Shown piece after piece: positions 6,907 through 7,311 of a DNA stretch of 7,311 nt. This stretch comes from Desulfobacterales bacterium (GTDB lineage: Bacteria; Desulfobacterota; Desulfobacteria; Desulfobacterales; Desulfosalsimonadaceae). How positions within the stretch are numbered: the stretch's first letter is position 1; each line of letters opens with the position of its first letter. The notes under the pieces are model-generated. The model was not told the origin of the DNA. It made no database searches and saw nothing but the letters and a program-made list of their open reading frames with translations. The stretch lies in NCBI GenBank assembly GCA_018224315.1, contig JAGTVF010000260.1:1-7311 (forward strand). The letters run 5' to 3'. The translations under genes and the position numbers were made by a program.

Positions 6907-7311
6907 GACCATCAAATCCATCGGCTTTGCCATGGGCATGTGTTTGGTCTGCGGGGTGCTGCTGACCGCCGCGGCCACGGGACTGCAGCCCAGACAGGAG
7001 AAAAACCGGCTCAGTGACCGGCAGAAAAACGTCCTTTACACCGTGGAGCTGGCCTCCCGGGACAAGACCTACACCCCGGAACAGATCCGGGAGATATACG
7101 ACCAAAACATTGACGAGATCCGGGTCTCTGCAGCCGGTGAAATCGCAGAACCCGCAGAGGGCGGGGCCGGGGACGACAAACCGATTTTGACCATCTATCT
7201 GTATACAAAAAACGGGGAGATCCAAAATTATATCATCCCCATTGAAAGCCAGGGCCTGTGGGGCAAAATTTACGGCTACATGGCCCTGGAAAACGATGGC
7301 TCCACAGTGGC
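6899..7311 (+). CDS. nqrC: Na+-translocating NADH:quinone oxidoreductase subunit C, 3'-truncated by the window
   Basis: The frame runs off the window end after 137 complete codons of a family usually about 255-260 residues long. Residues 8-28 form a single N-terminal membrane helix. It is followed by GLQPRQEKNRLSDRQKNVL (28-46), which closely follows the NqrC signature (G-L-x-P-x-Q-E-x-N-x-L-x-D-x-Q-K-N). Later, ILTIYLYTKNGEIQNYIIPI and GLWGKIYGYMAL match the start of the periplasmic FMN-binding domain. The S/T-G-A-T threonine that carries covalent FMN would lie beyond the window, so it cannot be checked. NqrC relays electrons between flavins of the complex. The start at 6899 overlaps the end of nqrB by 8 nt and has a good AAGGA, fitting translational coupling. 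RnfG is the homologous alternative, but the N-terminal motif and the order after nqrA-nqrB favour NqrC. Confidence 0.94.
   Translation, partial: MSETIKSIGFAMGMCLVCGVLLTAAATGLQPRQEKNRLSDRQKNVLYTVELASRDKTYTPEQIREIYDQNIDEIRVSAAGEIAEPAEGGAGDDKPILTIYLYTKNGEIQNYIIPIESQGLWGKIYGYMALENDGSTV

Noticed and set aside
6445..6978. 177-codon minus-strand open frame across the nqrB/nqrC junction
   Set aside because: It spans the end of nqrB and start of nqrC, both well supported, and has no recognisable domain.
1..7311. CRISPR arrays, insertion sequences, tRNA or phage genes
   Set aside because: The window is almost completely filled by housekeeping genes in one direction. I saw no direct-repeat arrays, transposase motifs or tRNA-like cloverleaf stretches in the short gaps.

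Overview
This 7.3 kb window is ordinary bacterial chromosome. It is about 55-60% GC and fully coding on the plus strand, with five genes in the same direction. I see no mobile elements, RNA genes, CRISPR arrays or long repeats. The combination of a RecD2-type helicase, a TIGR04211-like SH3/anchor protein, L-aspartate oxidase and an Nqr operon with a ferredoxin-like NqrA tail suggests a Gram-negative, probably anaerobic or facultative organism. My best guess is a sulfate-reducer-like member of the Desulfobacterota (former Deltaproteobacteria). That is inferred from gene content and protein flavour only and is not proven.

Layout. Bases 1-1821 hold the 3' part of a recD2-like DNA helicase gene whose start lies before the window. 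A short gap (1822-1910) carries a candidate promoter. Next comes a secreted, membrane-anchored SH3b/coiled-coil protein (1911-2570) and, 16 nt later, nadB (2587-4212), which makes iminoaspartate for NAD synthesis. These two are probably co-transcribed. A 153 nt gap (4213-4365) contains a well-spaced candidate sigma70-type promoter and two overlapping, mutually exclusive small hairpins. It leads into nqrA (4366-5706), nqrB (5710-6906) and the first 137 codons of nqrC (6899 to the window end). The Nqr genes are tightly packed (3 nt gap, then 8 nt overlap), and nqrDEF are expected just downstream.

How the genes work together. NqrA, NqrB and NqrC are subunits of the sodium-pumping NADH:quinone oxidoreductase. 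NadB feeds NAD synthesis, so the two neighbouring units share only a loose NAD theme.

The main point of interest is NqrA. Its body is that of a normal NqrA, but its C-terminus has two intact CxxCxxCxxxCP motifs like those of RnfC, where textbook NqrA has lost most of the cysteines. This predicts two [4Fe-4S] clusters in a subunit normally regarded as cluster-free, so the complex looks like an Rnf/Nqr intermediate. NqrB also has a variant flavin-attachment motif (TGPT instead of S/T-G-A-T), preceded by a short insertion.
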